Shown here in pieces: positions 19,012 to 29,595 of a DNA stretch of 64,000 nucleotides. The DNA comes from Lacticaseibacillus nasuensis JCM 17158 (GTDB taxonomy: Bacteria; Bacillota; Bacilli; Lactobacillales; Lactobacillaceae). The stretch's first letter is position 1, and each line of letters opens with the position of its first letter. The stretch is from the NCBI RefSeq assembly GCF_001434705.1, contig NZ_AZDJ01000032.1:119403-183402 (forward strand), given 5' to 3'. The position numbers and the translations under genes are program-made. Below the pieces are notes generated by a model that was given only the letters and a program-made list of their open reading frames with translations, was not told the origin of the DNA and searched no databases.

Positions 19012-19029
19012 GATTTGGGTTCGCGTTGA

Positions 19030-19284
19030 TTATGAAGCCTGTGAATCGGCATCTTCAAAGGTAATGGAGATGGATTTGGTTAACAGGTCGGCGTAACTAT
19101 AAGAAACGCGTTCAAAGGCGTTCTCAGTTTGGTCAAGCGCCACCACAAACACAGCTGGATAGGTTTCTTTCAGCGTGCCCTTGCGGCGGATCACCTTTTT
19201 GCGTCCCGCCTGAGCGACTACCGTCATGGTCTCCCCGATTTTTGCGTCGAGTTGCTGCTTGATGCTAGCTAAAGTCATTGGCAT
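19030..19284 (-). CDS. veg: Veg family protein
   Basis: An 84-residue Veg protein: LASIKQQLDAKIGETMTVVAQAGRKK, then TYPAVFVVALDQ...ERVSYSYADLLT. In B. subtilis Veg stimulates biofilm formation; the molecular role is unresolved. The ATG at 19284 lies eight bases after AGAGG. It is driven by a near-consensus promoter, as in B. subtilis, where Pveg is among the strongest. Confidence 0.95.
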   Translation of the reverse strand: MPMTLASIKQQLDAKIGETMTVVAQAGRKKVIRRKGTLKETYPAVFVVALDQTENAFERVSYSYADLLTKSISITFEDADSQAS

Positions 19285-19333
19285 GCATTTCACCTCTTGT
19301 GAAACATTTTAGCACGAATCGGGAAAAATTGCA

Positions 19334-19361
19334 ATTATACCATTGATTTTCGCCCTGTCAA
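19334..19361 (-). promoter_or_regulatory. strong promoter of veg
   Basis: On the minus strand perfect TTGACA (19356-19361), 16-base spacer and perfect TATAAT (19334-19339). It lies between the ksgA stop and veg. Confidence 0.85.
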
Positions 19362-19400
19362 GGAAAATAACCCCATGAGGCCGCGGTTCTAAGCGTTTTC

Positions 19401-20297
19401 TTAAGATTTTGGCGAAACGGCAACGCCTTGTGCCCCCAACGCGTCGCTTAACCGCCCAAACTCGGCGATGCTTAAGGCCTCGCCGCGCGTGCTCGGGGCA
19501 ATCGCGGCGGCGGCCAGCGCCGCAGTGAGCTTGGCCTTGGTTTCGGCGTCCTTGCCGTACAGATTGATCAAGTTGTTCCACAACGTCTTGCGCCGCGCGG
19601 CAAACGCGCCGCGCACCAGGCGATCAAAGCCCGCCTGGTCACGCACGGCGACCAGCGGCGCGCTGCGGCGAGTCAAGTTGACGATGGCCGAGTCGACATT
19701 CGGCGCCGGCACGAAGCTCTTGCGGCTGACGGTGAAGGCCGTTTCGACCTGCATGCGCTGCTGCACGGCAATCGATAGGCTGCCGTAATCCTTACTGCCG
19801 GGGCCGGCGGCGAGGCGGTCGGCGACTTCTTTTTGCATCATCACCGTGAGCTGGGTCAAAGGCGCCGGGCTGTTCAACAGGTGCAACAGAATCGGCGTCG
19901 TGATGTAATACGGCAGGTTGGCGACGACCTTGGCCGGCTGCCCCGCGCCGAATTGGGCCGCCATCAACGCCGGCAAGTCGACCTTCAAGACGTCGGCATT
20001 GACCACGGTGACGTTATCATGCGCGGCCAGCGTCTCGGCCAACACGGGAATCAGCTGCGCGTCGATTTCTAACGCCACCACGCGGCGGGCGCTGGCGGCC
20101 AGAAACTCGGTGAGCGCGCCGATGCCCGGGCCGATTTCGATGACATCGGTGGTAGCGTCGACTCCAGCGGCATCAACGATGCGCGTCAAGATCTTGGTGT
20201 CGGTGAGAAAGTTTTGACCGAGGTGTTTCTTCGGGCGAAAGCCGTGGGCGGCCATGATGGCCTGGGTGCGGCTGGGATTGGCGATGTGTGTGCTCAT
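19401..20297 (-). CDS. rsmA: 16S rRNA dimethyladenosine transferase
   Basis: A 298-residue KsgA/RsmA enzyme that dimethylates two adjacent adenosines in the 16S rRNA 3' hairpin. SAM-binding motifs are KKHLGQNFLTD, VIEIGPGIGALT and VNADVLKVDL; the catalytic NLPYYITTPIL follows. Length is normal. The ATG overlaps the rnmV stop by four bases. tatD-rnmV-ksgA is a standard Firmicute operon. Confidence 0.97.
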   Translation of the reverse strand: MSTHIANPSRTQAIMAAHGFRPKKHLGQNFLTDTKILTRIVDAAGVDATTDVIEIGPGIGALTEFLAASARRVVALEIDAQLIPVLAETLAAHDNVTVVNADVLKVDLPALMAAQFGAGQPAKVVANLPYYITTPILLHLLNSPAPLTQLTVMMQKEVADRLAAGPGSKDYGSLSIAVQQRMQVETAFTVSRKSFVPAPNVDSAIVNLTRRSAPLVAVRDQAGFDRLVRGAFAARRKTLWNNLINLYGKDAETKAKLTAALAAAAIAPSTRGEALSIAEFGRLSDALGAQGVAVSPKS

Positions 20298-20848
20298 GAT
20301 GCCTCCAATTGGGCGACGGCCGCGGCGAATTGCGCGGGAGTAATGGCAAACTGGCGCAGCCGTTTTTGCAGCTGCTTGCCGTTGGTGTAGCCGATGTGCA
20401 ACAGCTCGCCGAGCCGCTCGCGGCGCGCACGGGCGGCTGGGCCGCCGATGAGGCCGGCGGCTTGAATGGCTTCCAGCGAGATCTGCACCGGCGCGTCGGG
20501 CACCGGCGTCACCAAGTTGGCCAGCGCGGCGCGCAGTGCTTGCGGGCTGGCGTGCTCGACGCCTAGCGACCCGGCGTGCGTCGGCGCCGCCTCGCTGCGG
20601 GGCAAAAAGGCGTGGGTGACGCCGGGCACCGCCTGGGTGATGGTCTTGCGAATCTTTTCACCGGGAAAATCGGGATCGGTCAACACGATCACCCCGCGCG
20701 TGGCCTGGGCGTGGGCGATGAGCGCCAGCGTCTCGGGCGAAATCGCACTGCCACGGGTTTCGATTGTGTCGATGGGGCCAAACGTCTCGGTGAGGCGCTT
20801 GGTGTCGTCGCGGCCTTCCACCACGATGATTTGCTTAAACTGACTCAC
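20294..20848 (-). CDS. rnmV: ribonuclease M5
   Basis: A 184-residue Toprim-domain RNase that matures 5S rRNA. The start reads MSQFKQIIVVEGRDDTKRL, then TRGSAISPETLALI and VIVLTDPDFPGEKIRK with the Toprim acidic residues. The GTG at 20848 is preceded by GGAGG at good spacing and overlaps the end of tatD by 14 bases; the frame is open further but without a ribosome binding site. Confidence 0.95.
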   Translation of the reverse strand: MSQFKQIIVVEGRDDTKRLTETFGPIDTIETRGSAISPETLALIAHAQATRGVIVLTDPDFPGEKIRKTITQAVPGVTHAFLPRSEAAPTHAGSLGVEHASPQALRAALANLVTPVPDAPVQISLEAIQAAGLIGGPAARARRERLGELLHIGYTNGKQLQKRLRQFAITPAQFAAAVAQLEAS

Positions 20849-21620
20849 GGGTGGCCTCCAATCCAAAGATGCGGTGCGCGTTGGCCCGGGTTTGCGCCGC
20901 GACTTGCTCAACCGGCGCGTCGCGCAACTTGGCGACGGCTTCGACGACATAGCGCGTGTAGCCGGGCTCGTTGGGCCGGCCGCGGTACGGCGTCGGCGTC
21001 AGGTACGGCGCGTCGGTTTCCACCAGCAGGCGATCAGGCGGGATCACCTTGGCACTTGCGTGTTCAGCCGGCGCGTTTTTGAAGCTGACGATACCGGAAA
21101 ACGACACGTATAAGCCCAGGTCCAGGAACTTTTGCGCCCACTTTGGCCCGCCGGTGAAGCTGTGCATGATGCCGCCGAATTGTAAATCGCTGTGTCGCAA
21201 GATCTCGTAAGCATCAGCAAAGGCGTCGCGAATATGCAGCGAGACCGGCAGGTGCTGGTTGCGGGCAATCGCCAGCTGGCGGGCAAACACCCGGCGCTGC
21301 ACGTCGCGCGGGCTGGTGTCCCAGTGATAATCCAGCCCGATTTCCCCGAGCGCCACCACCTTGGGCGTGGCGAGTTGCGCCATCAGCTCGGCTTCTGCGC
21401 GCGGCGAATAGGCCTTGGCGGACTCCGGGTGCCAGCCGACGATTGCATACAAATTGGCGAAGGTGGCGGCTAGGCGCAAGGCCCCGGCGTTAAGCTGCGA
21501 GTCCGAGCCGACAATGGCCATTTCCGTCACGCCGAGGCTGGCGGCATGGGCGACGAATTCCGCCTCGTGGCCGGCGTAAGGCGTGTCATTCAAATGGGTG
21601 TGCGAGTCAAAAATTTCCAT
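20835..21620 (-). CDS. tatD: TatD family metal-dependent hydrolase
   Basis: A 261-residue TIM-barrel hydrolase (YabD/TatD DNase family). Metal ligands are visible in MEIFDSHTHLND, ALGEIGLDYHWD, LPVSLHIRDAFAD, MHSFTGGP and LLVETDAPYLTP. AAGGAG precedes the ATG at 21620. First gene of the tatD-rnmV-ksgA operon. Confidence 0.95.
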   Translation of the reverse strand: MEIFDSHTHLNDTPYAGHEAEFVAHAASLGVTEMAIVGSDSQLNAGALRLAATFANLYAIVGWHPESAKAYSPRAEAELMAQLATPKVVALGEIGLDYHWDTSPRDVQRRVFARQLAIARNQHLPVSLHIRDAFADAYEILRHSDLQFGGIMHSFTGGPKWAQKFLDLGLYVSFSGIVSFKNAPAEHASAKVIPPDRLLVETDAPYLTPTPYRGRPNEPGYTRYVVEAVAKLRDAPVEQVAAQTRANAHRIFGLEATRESV

Positions 21621-21645
21621 ATTTCTCCTTTTAATCCTGCGCTTC

Positions 21646-21674
21646 ATTATACGCAGGCAAGCCGGCCACGGCAA
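21646..21674 (-). promoter_or_regulatory. promoter of the tatD-rnmV-ksgA operon
   Basis: On the minus strand TTGCCG (21669-21674), 17-base spacer, perfect TATAAT (21646-21651), 26 bases before the tatD ATG. Confidence 0.6.
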
Positions 21675-21727
21675 ACCGGCGGGCTGGGCGGCAAATACCA
21701 AGTTGTTGGCGGAAATTGCCGCGACGC

Positions 21728-21756
21728 ATTGACGCCGCTTTCATTCGATGCTATGG
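21728..21756 (+). promoter_or_regulatory. promoter of the DeoR-aminotransferase pair
   Basis: TTGACG (21728-21733), 17-base spacer, TATGGT (21751-21756), about 57 bases before the DeoR start. Confidence 0.5.
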
Positions 21757-21812
21757 TCGATTGTGTTGTCAACCGCACAAAAGTGCACAGGCGGTCGCAG
21801 GAAGGTGAGTTC

Positions 21813-22583
21813 ATGCTGAAGCCCCAACGCTTACAAACCATTCAACAACTCGTTGCCCATCGCGGCAGCGCCTCGGTGACCGAATTGTCCACGCAATTGG
21901 GCTGTTCGGAAATGACCATTCGTCGCGACTTGGCGGCCTTGGCCCAGGCCAAGAAGGTCGTGCGGGTCCATGGTGGGGCCCAAACCTTCGCCTACCGCGA
22001 GAACAACGAACTCTCGCGCAACGAAAAGCGCAACCTGCACGTTCGCGAGAAAAAGCAAGTCGCGCGCGCCGCTGCGTCGCTGGTGCGCGCGGGGGATGTC
22101 GTGTACATCGGCCCCGGTACCACCAACGAGCTGATTGCCAACTACCTGCCGACGCTGCCCGACCTGCGCATCATCACCTCGAGCCTGCCGGTGTTCCAGT
22201 CGCTGCAAGACCGGGCCGCACAGTTGTCGCTGCAACTGATTGGCGGCGTGTACCGGGCCAAAACCGGCGTGTTTATCGGCAGCCTCGTGTACGAAATGCT
22301 GCAGCGGCTGCACACCGACAAGGCGATTATCAGCGTCAACAGCCTCGCCGGGCCAAACATGGCTAACGCCAATCCCGACGAAGGCGAGCTGATGCGCGTC
22401 GCCTTGACCAATGCCGACAAGAAATATGCCGTGCTCGATCACTCCAAGCTCGACAAGCGTGATTTTTACACCTTCTACTCGCTTAGCGACTGTGACGCCT
22501 TGATCACCGATCCCTGGATCAGCCAAAAAGACCTCACCGAATACAGTCACTACACCCGCGTCATCACCACCCCGCTCAACTGA
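21813..22583 (+). CDS. DeoR/GlpR family transcriptional regulator
   Basis: A 256-residue repressor. The N-terminal DeoR helix-turn-helix reads MLKPQRLQTIQQLVAHRGS, then CSEMTIRRDLAAL and VVRVHGGA. The C-terminal sugar-phosphate sensor (DeoRC) includes YIGPGTTNELIANYL and IGSLVYEMLQ. The effector is normally a phosphorylated sugar. GGAAGGTGAG precedes the ATG at 21813; the open frame extends far upstream without a start signal. It lies 13 bases before an aminotransferase gene, an unusual partner for this family. Confidence 0.9.
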   Translation: MLKPQRLQTIQQLVAHRGSASVTELSTQLGCSEMTIRRDLAALAQAKKVVRVHGGAQTFAYRENNELSRNEKRNLHVREKKQVARAAASLVRAGDVVYIGPGTTNELIANYLPTLPDLRIITSSLPVFQSLQDRAAQLSLQLIGGVYRAKTGVFIGSLVYEMLQRLHTDKAIISVNSLAGPNMANANPDEGELMRVALTNADKKYAVLDHSKLDKRDFYTFYSLSDCDALITDPWISQKDLTEYSHYTRVITTPLN

Positions 22584-22596
22584 AAGGACGTTGCCC

Positions 22597-23784
22597 ATGC
22601 CGACTGCAAAACCCGGTTTATTGAACCAACTCAACCACAATTATGACGGCTTAGGCGCCAACCCGATCCGCGTGTTCGACGCCGAGGCCAACCAGGTGCC
22701 AGACGTCGTCAAGCTGACGCTGGGCGAACCCGACTTCAACGTCCCCGCTCACATCAAACAAGCGGCGATTGCCTCGATCAACGCCGATGAATCGCATTAT
22801 GGCCCGTCCAACGGCTGGCCAAAACTGCGCCGCGCCGCCACCGGGTTTCTCAAGGACCGCTACGGCTTGGCCTACGACCCCGACCACGAGTTGGTCGTGA
22901 CCGTCGGCGCCACCGAGGCGCTGCACGCCTGCCTGGCCGCCGTCTTGAACGCCGGCGACGCCGTGTTGATGCCTAGCCCGACGTTTTCGCTGTACGATCA
23001 ACTCGTGCGCATCAACGGGGCCACGCCGGTGTATCTGAACACCGCCGCCACCGGCTTTAAGCTCACCCCGGCGCAACTGGCCGCGGCCATCGCCGATACG
23101 CCAACCGCCAAGGCAATTTTGCTGAACTTCCCGGCCAACCCCACCGGCGTGACCTACACGCGCGCCGAGGTACAGGCGTTAGCCGCGGTGTGCGCCCAGA
23201 CCAACCTCGTGGTGATCGCCGACGAAATTTATTCGGAGCTCACCTATGGCTTCACGCACACCTCGTTTGCGGAGTTTCTGCCGGCGCAAACGCTGGTGGT
23301 CAACGGCGTTTCCAAGTCCCACGCCATGACCGGCTGGCGCATCGGCTTTGTCGCCGGCCCCGCCGCACTGATGGCGCGCGTGGCCTTGGCGCACGCCTTT
23401 GCCGTCACCGTCGCCTCGAATCCGGCGATGGCCGGCGCCACCGAAGCTTTAAGCAGTGAAGCCGGCCGCGCGGACACGATTGCGATGAAGCGCGAATACC
23501 TGCGCCGGCGCGATTACGTGGTCACGGCGATGCGCGCGCTGGGCTTTACCATGCCCACCCCCACCGGCGCGTTTTACGTGTTCGCCAAGTTGCCGGCCAG
23601 TTGCGGCCAAGACGACGTCGCGTTTTGCCACGCCTTGCTGCAACAAAACCACCTGGCGCTGATTGCCGGCAGCGGCTTTGGCCCCGGCGGCGAGGGCTAT
23701 GTCCGCGTGAGCTACGCGGCCAGCCTCGAGACGCTGCAAGAAGCGATGCGGCGGCTAGGCGATTACGTCCACGCGCAAGCTTAG
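22597..23784 (+). CDS. pyridoxal-phosphate-dependent class I/II aminotransferase
   Basis: A 395-residue fold-type I aminotransferase. Motifs: KLTLGEPDFNVPAHIK, VTVGATEALHA, LLNFPANPTGVTY, VIADEIYSELTY and the PLP lysine in SKSHAMTGWRIGF. It resembles aspartate/aromatic and N-acetyl-diaminopimelate aminotransferases (AraT/PatA type); the substrate cannot be fixed. The ATG at 22597 follows GAAAGGACG. Cotranscribed with the DeoR gene. Confidence 0.9.
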   Translation: MPTAKPGLLNQLNHNYDGLGANPIRVFDAEANQVPDVVKLTLGEPDFNVPAHIKQAAIASINADESHYGPSNGWPKLRRAATGFLKDRYGLAYDPDHELVVTVGATEALHACLAAVLNAGDAVLMPSPTFSLYDQLVRINGATPVYLNTAATGFKLTPAQLAAAIADTPTAKAILLNFPANPTGVTYTRAEVQALAAVCAQTNLVVIADEIYSELTYGFTHTSFAEFLPAQTLVVNGVSKSHAMTGWRIGFVAGPAALMARVALAHAFAVTVASNPAMAGATEALSSEAGRADTIAMKREYLRRRDYVVTAMRALGFTMPTPTGAFYVFAKLPASCGQDDVAFCHALLQQNHLALIAGSGFGPGGEGYVRVSYAASLETLQEAMRRLGDYVHAQA

Positions 23785-23792
23785 CCCAACAA

Positions 23793-23826
23793 AATAGCGG
23801 TGAGGCCAATTGGCTTCACCGCTATT
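23793..23826. terminator. bidirectional terminator
   Basis: AATAGCGGTGA..GCC / GGC..TCACCGCTATT, loop AATT; separates the aminotransferase gene from convergent metG. Confidence 0.82.
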
Positions 23827-23833
23827 CGTTTGC

Positions 23834-25864
<2,031 letters not shown>

Positions 25865-25946
25865 TTAGCGTAAAACGCTAGTCTGGATTAGTATAGCACA
25901 GAGGGCGCCGGCCCGCGGTTAAGCGGCGAACCAAGGATCAAAATCT

Positions 25947-26316
25947 CGAAAATGCCCATCGTGGGCACTTTCGCGGGGGCTGCATAAAAAGTGAATGAAC
26001 AGACTGTGCACAGCCTAAAATATGCAGGATTTTCGCGTTTGCCAAGCCCGGGCGCACCGCCAAAAAATCGCGCTAGTGCTTCTGCCCCAAGCAATTGCGC
26101 GGCTACGGCCAAAAAAGCAGGCGCATTCTGACGCTGAATACGCCGCTTTGACCGATAATCCTACCTCTAACGTCGCAAAATCGCCGCGGAAATCCCCACC
26201 ACAATCGCTGAATCCCGCGTCACATCAGCATTTACAGGCAAAAACCACGGTAGGTTTTCGCTTGGCAAATGGCTTTTTCTGTTCACGTTTCATGAACGCC
26301 GGCCACCATTCGTGAA
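25947..26316. repeat. dispersed non-coding repeat, copy 1 (fills the metG-DUF72 gap)
   Basis: This 525-base gap has no supportable gene. It carries a copy of a sequence found again at 40434-40810. From 26041 to 26300 the two align without gaps at an offset of exactly 14,500; the block 26041-26100 is identical at 52 of 60 positions, and CTTGGCAAAT and ACGCTGAATA are shared. GAACAGACTGTGCA and CGAAAATGCCCA are shared further left. A hairpin lies at 26071-26099. No transposase is present. Confidence 0.85.
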
Positions 26317-26335
26317 CACCTCAACAACGCCAAAC

Positions 26336-27166
26336 TCAGTCCAATAAGCCTAACTGCCGCGGGCCGAGGTGGGGAAAATGCAAGCCTTCCTGCTTGATGA
26401 ACGCCAAGGCGTTGGCCGCGGCGTCCCCGCCGCCATTATTATTGAAGATGACAATCACCCGCTTGCTGGCCAGCGCCTTGGCCACCGCGCCAAGCCCCTG
26501 CAGTTCGCTTGGCGAATAGCGGTAGTTCGTGCGCTGATTGCGCCAATCCGGGCCGGTACTGTTTTGCCAACCGGCGACGTTACGGCCGTGAAGTCGCATG
26601 ATGGTCAGGTCGGCATTTGTCGCGCTTGCCACCAGCGGCACGCTGCCGCCGGCGGTTGCCGGCTCGTCGACCACCACGTGAATCATGGCCAACTCGCGCA
26701 TCAAGGCCAACGTCGATTCGCGATAAGCCGGTGCGTACCAGCTGGCGTTGCGCCATTCGACGGCAAGCGGCAGGTGCGGAAACCGGCTGCGCAACCACCG
26801 CAAATATTTCACGTGGCCCGGCGTCACCCCGTAAAACGGCGGAAACTGCAGCAAAATCGCGGCCAGCTGGTGCTGGGCAATCAGCGGCTGCAGCCCCGCC
26901 TCTAGGGCCGCGGCGTCGGCCACCACCTGTTCCCGGGTGCTGCCTGGGTGCACCGTCATGGCGCTGGTGGCCTTGACGATAAACTGAAACGTCGCCGGCA
27001 CCTGCGCCTGCCACTTGGTCACCAAGACGGCATCGGGCGCGTGGTAGAACCCCGTGTCCAGTTCCACCACCGGAAAATACCCCGCCAAGTCGGCCAATGT
27101 GCTGGGGCGGCCAGTCGGCGACAGGCTGGGGTGCTCCGCCACGGCGGTTAACCCCACCTCAATCAT
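26336..27166 (-). CDS. DUF72 (YecE-like) domain protein
   Basis: A 276-residue TIM-barrel-like DUF72 protein: VGLTAVAEHPSL, VELDTGFYHAP, QFIVKATSAMTVHPG, LLQFPPFY, AVEWRNASWY and MRLHGRN. DUF72 members are widespread, possibly metal-dependent, and of unknown function. The ATG overlaps the stop of the upstream NUDIX gene by eight bases, so the two form one unit. Confidence 0.92.
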   Translation of the reverse strand: MIEVGLTAVAEHPSLSPTGRPSTLADLAGYFPVVELDTGFYHAPDAVLVTKWQAQVPATFQFIVKATSAMTVHPGSTREQVVADAAALEAGLQPLIAQHQLAAILLQFPPFYGVTPGHVKYLRWLRSRFPHLPLAVEWRNASWYAPAYRESTLALMRELAMIHVVVDEPATAGGSVPLVASATNADLTIMRLHGRNVAGWQNSTGPDWRNQRTNYRYSPSELQGLGAVAKALASKRVIVIFNNNGGGDAAANALAFIKQEGLHFPHLGPRQLGLLD

Positions 27167-27635
27167 GGTGCGCCGCTTCCAAAGTCAGCCCGATAAACCG
27201 GTTGCCGGTAAACCGCGACGTCAACTCGGGCGCGTCACTGCCGAAGAAGTACGGCAACAGCGCGGGCAGGTCTGGCGTCAGCCCGAGATTATCCGGCGCC
27301 TGCAGCCACTCGCGCGACCACGCCGCCACGATGCCTTCGCGGGTCGCTTGCGGCGTCGCCACCGCAGCGGCCTGCGCGGCAAACAAGTACAAGTCGCCGC
27401 GCCACTGGTCGTCTTCAACCCAGTGCACCAACCCGCGCGCAAACAAGTTGCGCGGTTGAATCACCGCGCCGCTTTCTTCTTGCACCTCGCGCACCGCCCC
27501 GGCCGCCGGGGATTCGCCGGGCTCGACCTTGCCGCCAAGGCCATTCCACCGCCCGCGGTACGGCGGCTTCGCCCGATTGATTAGTAAAATGCCGGCCGGC
27601 GTTTGGCACAGCACCACCGTATAAGCTTGAGTCAT
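27159..27635 (-). CDS. NUDIX hydrolase (MutT/8-oxo-dGTPase-like)
   Basis: About 158 residues. NUDIX box GGKVEPGESPAAGAV plus REVQEESGA is complete, preceded by RGRWNGLGG as in 8-oxo-dGTP diphosphatases. The ATG at 27635 follows GAGG at nine bases; an in-frame GTG in the ribosome binding site is rejected. Operon with the DUF72 gene. Confidence 0.9.
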   Translation of the reverse strand: MTQAYTVVLCQTPAGILLINRAKPPYRGRWNGLGGKVEPGESPAAGAVREVQEESGAVIQPRNLFARGLVHWVEDDQWRGDLYLFAAQAAAVATPQATREGIVAAWSREWLQAPDNLGLTPDLPALLPYFFGSDAPELTSRFTGNRFIGLTLEAAHHD

Positions 27636-27735
27636 CAACGTCACCTCGCAGGTATTTTACCATTTTGGGCACTCTGCCAAAAACCTCCCGGCGTTTTTGT
27701 GCAGATTAGTGGGTGCCCTCGCAATCGCTTTCACG

Positions 27736-27755
27736 TATACTTGAAAGCGTAAACA
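27736..27755 (+). promoter_or_regulatory. -10 element and cre-like site of the MsmK-type gene
   Basis: TATACT (27736-27741) is followed at once by TGAAAGCGTAAACA (27742-27755), which matches the CcpA cre consensus TGWNANCGNTNWCA at 13 of 14 positions. An inverted repeat CGCTTTCA / TGAAAGCG frames the -10. No good -35 is visible. Carbon catabolite control is inferred. Confidence 0.55.
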
Positions 27756-27773
27756 AGATAGGAGTGCAAAATT

Positions 27774-28922
27774 ATGGTAGAAATTGATCTGGAACACATC
27801 TACAAGCGCTACCCACATGCCGACGAAGACTCCGTTATGGACTTCAACCTGCATGTGCGCGACAAGGAATTCATCGTTTTCGTTGGCCCTTCTGGCTGTG
27901 GTAAGTCCACGACCCTGCGCATGATCGCCGGGTTGGAAGACATCACCAAGGGGACGCTGGAAATCGATGGCAAAGTCATGAACGATGTGGCCCCAAAGGA
28001 CCGCGATATCGCCATGGTCTTCCAGAACTATGCCTTGTACCCACATATGACCGTGTACGATAACATGGCCTTTGGGTTGAAGCTGCGCAAGTACGCCAAG
28101 GACGAAATCAAGAAGAAGGTCGATAACGCCGCCGAGATCTTGGGCCTGACCGAATTCCTGGACCGCAAGCCAGCCGACCTGTCTGGTGGTCAACGCCAGC
28201 GTGTTGCCTTGGGCCGTGCGATCGTCCGTGATGCGCCAATCTTCCTGATGGACGAACCACTGTCCAACTTGGATGCCAAGCTGCGTGTCTCCATGCGTGC
28301 CGAAATCGCCAAGTTGCACCGGCGGTTGAACACCACCACGATTTACGTTACTCATGACCAAACCGAAGCCATGACCATGGCCGATCGGGTGGTCGTCATG
28401 TCCGTTGGTAAGGTTCAGCAAATCGGCACCCCTGCCGAAGTCTATGACAACCCTCGCAACCAGTTCGTGGCCGGGTTCATGGGCAGTCCAGCGATGAACT
28501 TCATGTCCGTGCACTACAAGGACGGCCGCATCAACGACGGCAAGGGCTTGGATATCGCCATTCCAGAAGGCCGCGCCAAGATCTTAAACGACCGTGGCTA
28601 CAACGACAAGGACGTCACGCTGGGGATTCGCCCAGAAGACATCCACACTGAAGAAGCTTTCTTGGAAACTTGGCCAGACCAAACCGTTAACGCCGTCGTG
28701 ACGGTTTCCGAATTGATGGGCGCCACCTCTCAACTGTACGCAACGGTTGATGGGACAGACTTTGTGGCTACAGTCGATGCCCGCGACTTCCACAACCCTG
28801 GCGAAAAAGTCCAAATGGGCTTTGACGTCAACAAGGCGCACTTCTTCGACGTCGACACCACTGACGCCATTGTGACCGAAGAAGCCCAGACTGCGATGAC
28901 CGAAGAGCAGGCTCAGGCTTAA
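27774..28922 (+). CDS. msmK: MsmK/UgpC-type sugar ABC transporter ATP-binding protein
   Basis: A 382-residue CUT1-class ATPase with an N-terminal ABC domain ([61 protein letters not shown]) and a C-terminal TOBE-like regulatory domain ([20 protein letters not shown]). MsmK-type ATPases energise several sugar importers encoded elsewhere. No permease or binding-protein gene lies nearby, so this is probably such a shared subunit. Codon use looks like that of a highly expressed gene. Ribosome binding site AGGAG. Confidence 0.92.
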   Translation: MVEIDLEHIYKRYPHADEDSVMDFNLHVRDKEFIVFVGPSGCGKSTTLRMIAGLEDITKGTLEIDGKVMNDVAPKDRDIAMVFQNYALYPHMTVYDNMAFGLKLRKYAKDEIKKKVDNAAEILGLTEFLDRKPADLSGGQRQRVALGRAIVRDAPIFLMDEPLSNLDAKLRVSMRAEIAKLHRRLNTTTIYVTHDQTEAMTMADRVVVMSVGKVQQIGTPAEVYDNPRNQFVAGFMGSPAMNFMSVHYKDGRINDGKGLDIAIPEGRAKILNDRGYNDKDVTLGIRPEDIHTEEAFLETWPDQTVNAVVTVSELMGATSQLYATVDGTDFVATVDARDFHNPGEKVQMGFDVNKAHFFDVDTTDAIVTEEAQTAMTEEQAQA

Positions 28923-28924
28923 CC

Positions 28925-28999
28925 TCAGTAGTCCCGCGGGACTGAACCAAACTACCCCTTAATCTCGACAAAACCCCTCGAGTTCGCTCGAGGGGTTTT
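28925..28999 (+). terminator. terminator(s) of msmK
   Basis: A first hairpin CAGT.GTCCC / GGGAC.TG (28925-28944) is followed by a strong terminator AAAACCCCTCGAG-TTCG-CTCGAGGGGTTTT (28970-28999). Confidence 0.88.
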
Positions 29000-29007
29000 G
29001 CTATGCC

Positions 29008-29595
29008 TTATTGGCGATGATTGATGTGACGCTCGACGCGTCGTTCGGGGAGGACCCACAGCAACAACAGGCCGGTGTTCAAAATCACGACGATGGGTGG
29101 CCACACCCAGGCCAACGCTGTCGACACGAGCGCCCCGCCGATGGACACCAGCGGCTTGTAGTAGTCTTGCCCAAGCGTCAGTTGAATCGCCGAGGCGCGG
29201 CCGTTGGCGTGGATCAGCGCCAACAACAACAGGTAATACGCCAGGTCGCCAAGCGTCATCACCGCGCCGTAAAACACCGCCGGCGCCACCGCGGTGCCGA
29301 GGTGCTCGCCGATCCAGGCGGTGGCAAACGGAAACAGCGACAAGGCGAACAGGAAAAACACATTGGCCCACAAGACGACGCCATCGATGTGTTTGGCCAG
29401 TTGCAACAAGTGGTGATGATTATTCCAATACACCGCCAGAATCACAAACGACACCAGGTAAATCAAAAACTTGTCGCGCAGGCCCCACAGCGCGGTGAAG
29501 CTACTGCCGGCCGGTGGGGTCAACTCCAAGACCATGATGGTGATGATGATGGCCACCACGCCGTCGGTGAAGGCCTCGAGCCGATTTTTAGGCAT
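29008..29595 (-). CDS. TMEM175-type (DUF1211) potassium channel-like membrane protein
   Basis: A 195-residue protein with about six membrane helices. The first carries NRLEAFTDGVVAIIITIMVLEL, close to the TMEM175 signature RxxxFSDxVxAIxITxMxLEL. Helix 3 holds YWNNHHHL. Bacterial members form potassium-permeable channels. The start overlaps the sirtuin stop (TAATG). Last gene of the four-gene minus-strand operon 32037-29008. Confidence 0.9.
   Translation of the reverse strand: MPKNRLEAFTDGVVAIIITIMVLELTPPAGSSFTALWGLRDKFLIYLVSFVILAVYWNNHHHLLQLAKHIDGVVLWANVFFLFALSLFPFATAWIGEHLGTAVAPAVFYGAVMTLGDLAYYLLLLALIHANGRASAIQLTLGQDYYKPLVSIGGALVSTALAWVWPPIVVILNTGLLLLWVLPERRVERHINHRQ

Noticed and set aside
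25888-26112. Short minus-strand frame sharing AQ.LGAEA.ARFF.G with a frame at 40280-40819
   Set aside because: The shared residues follow from the DNA-level repeat; the frames diverge on both sides and have no start signals.
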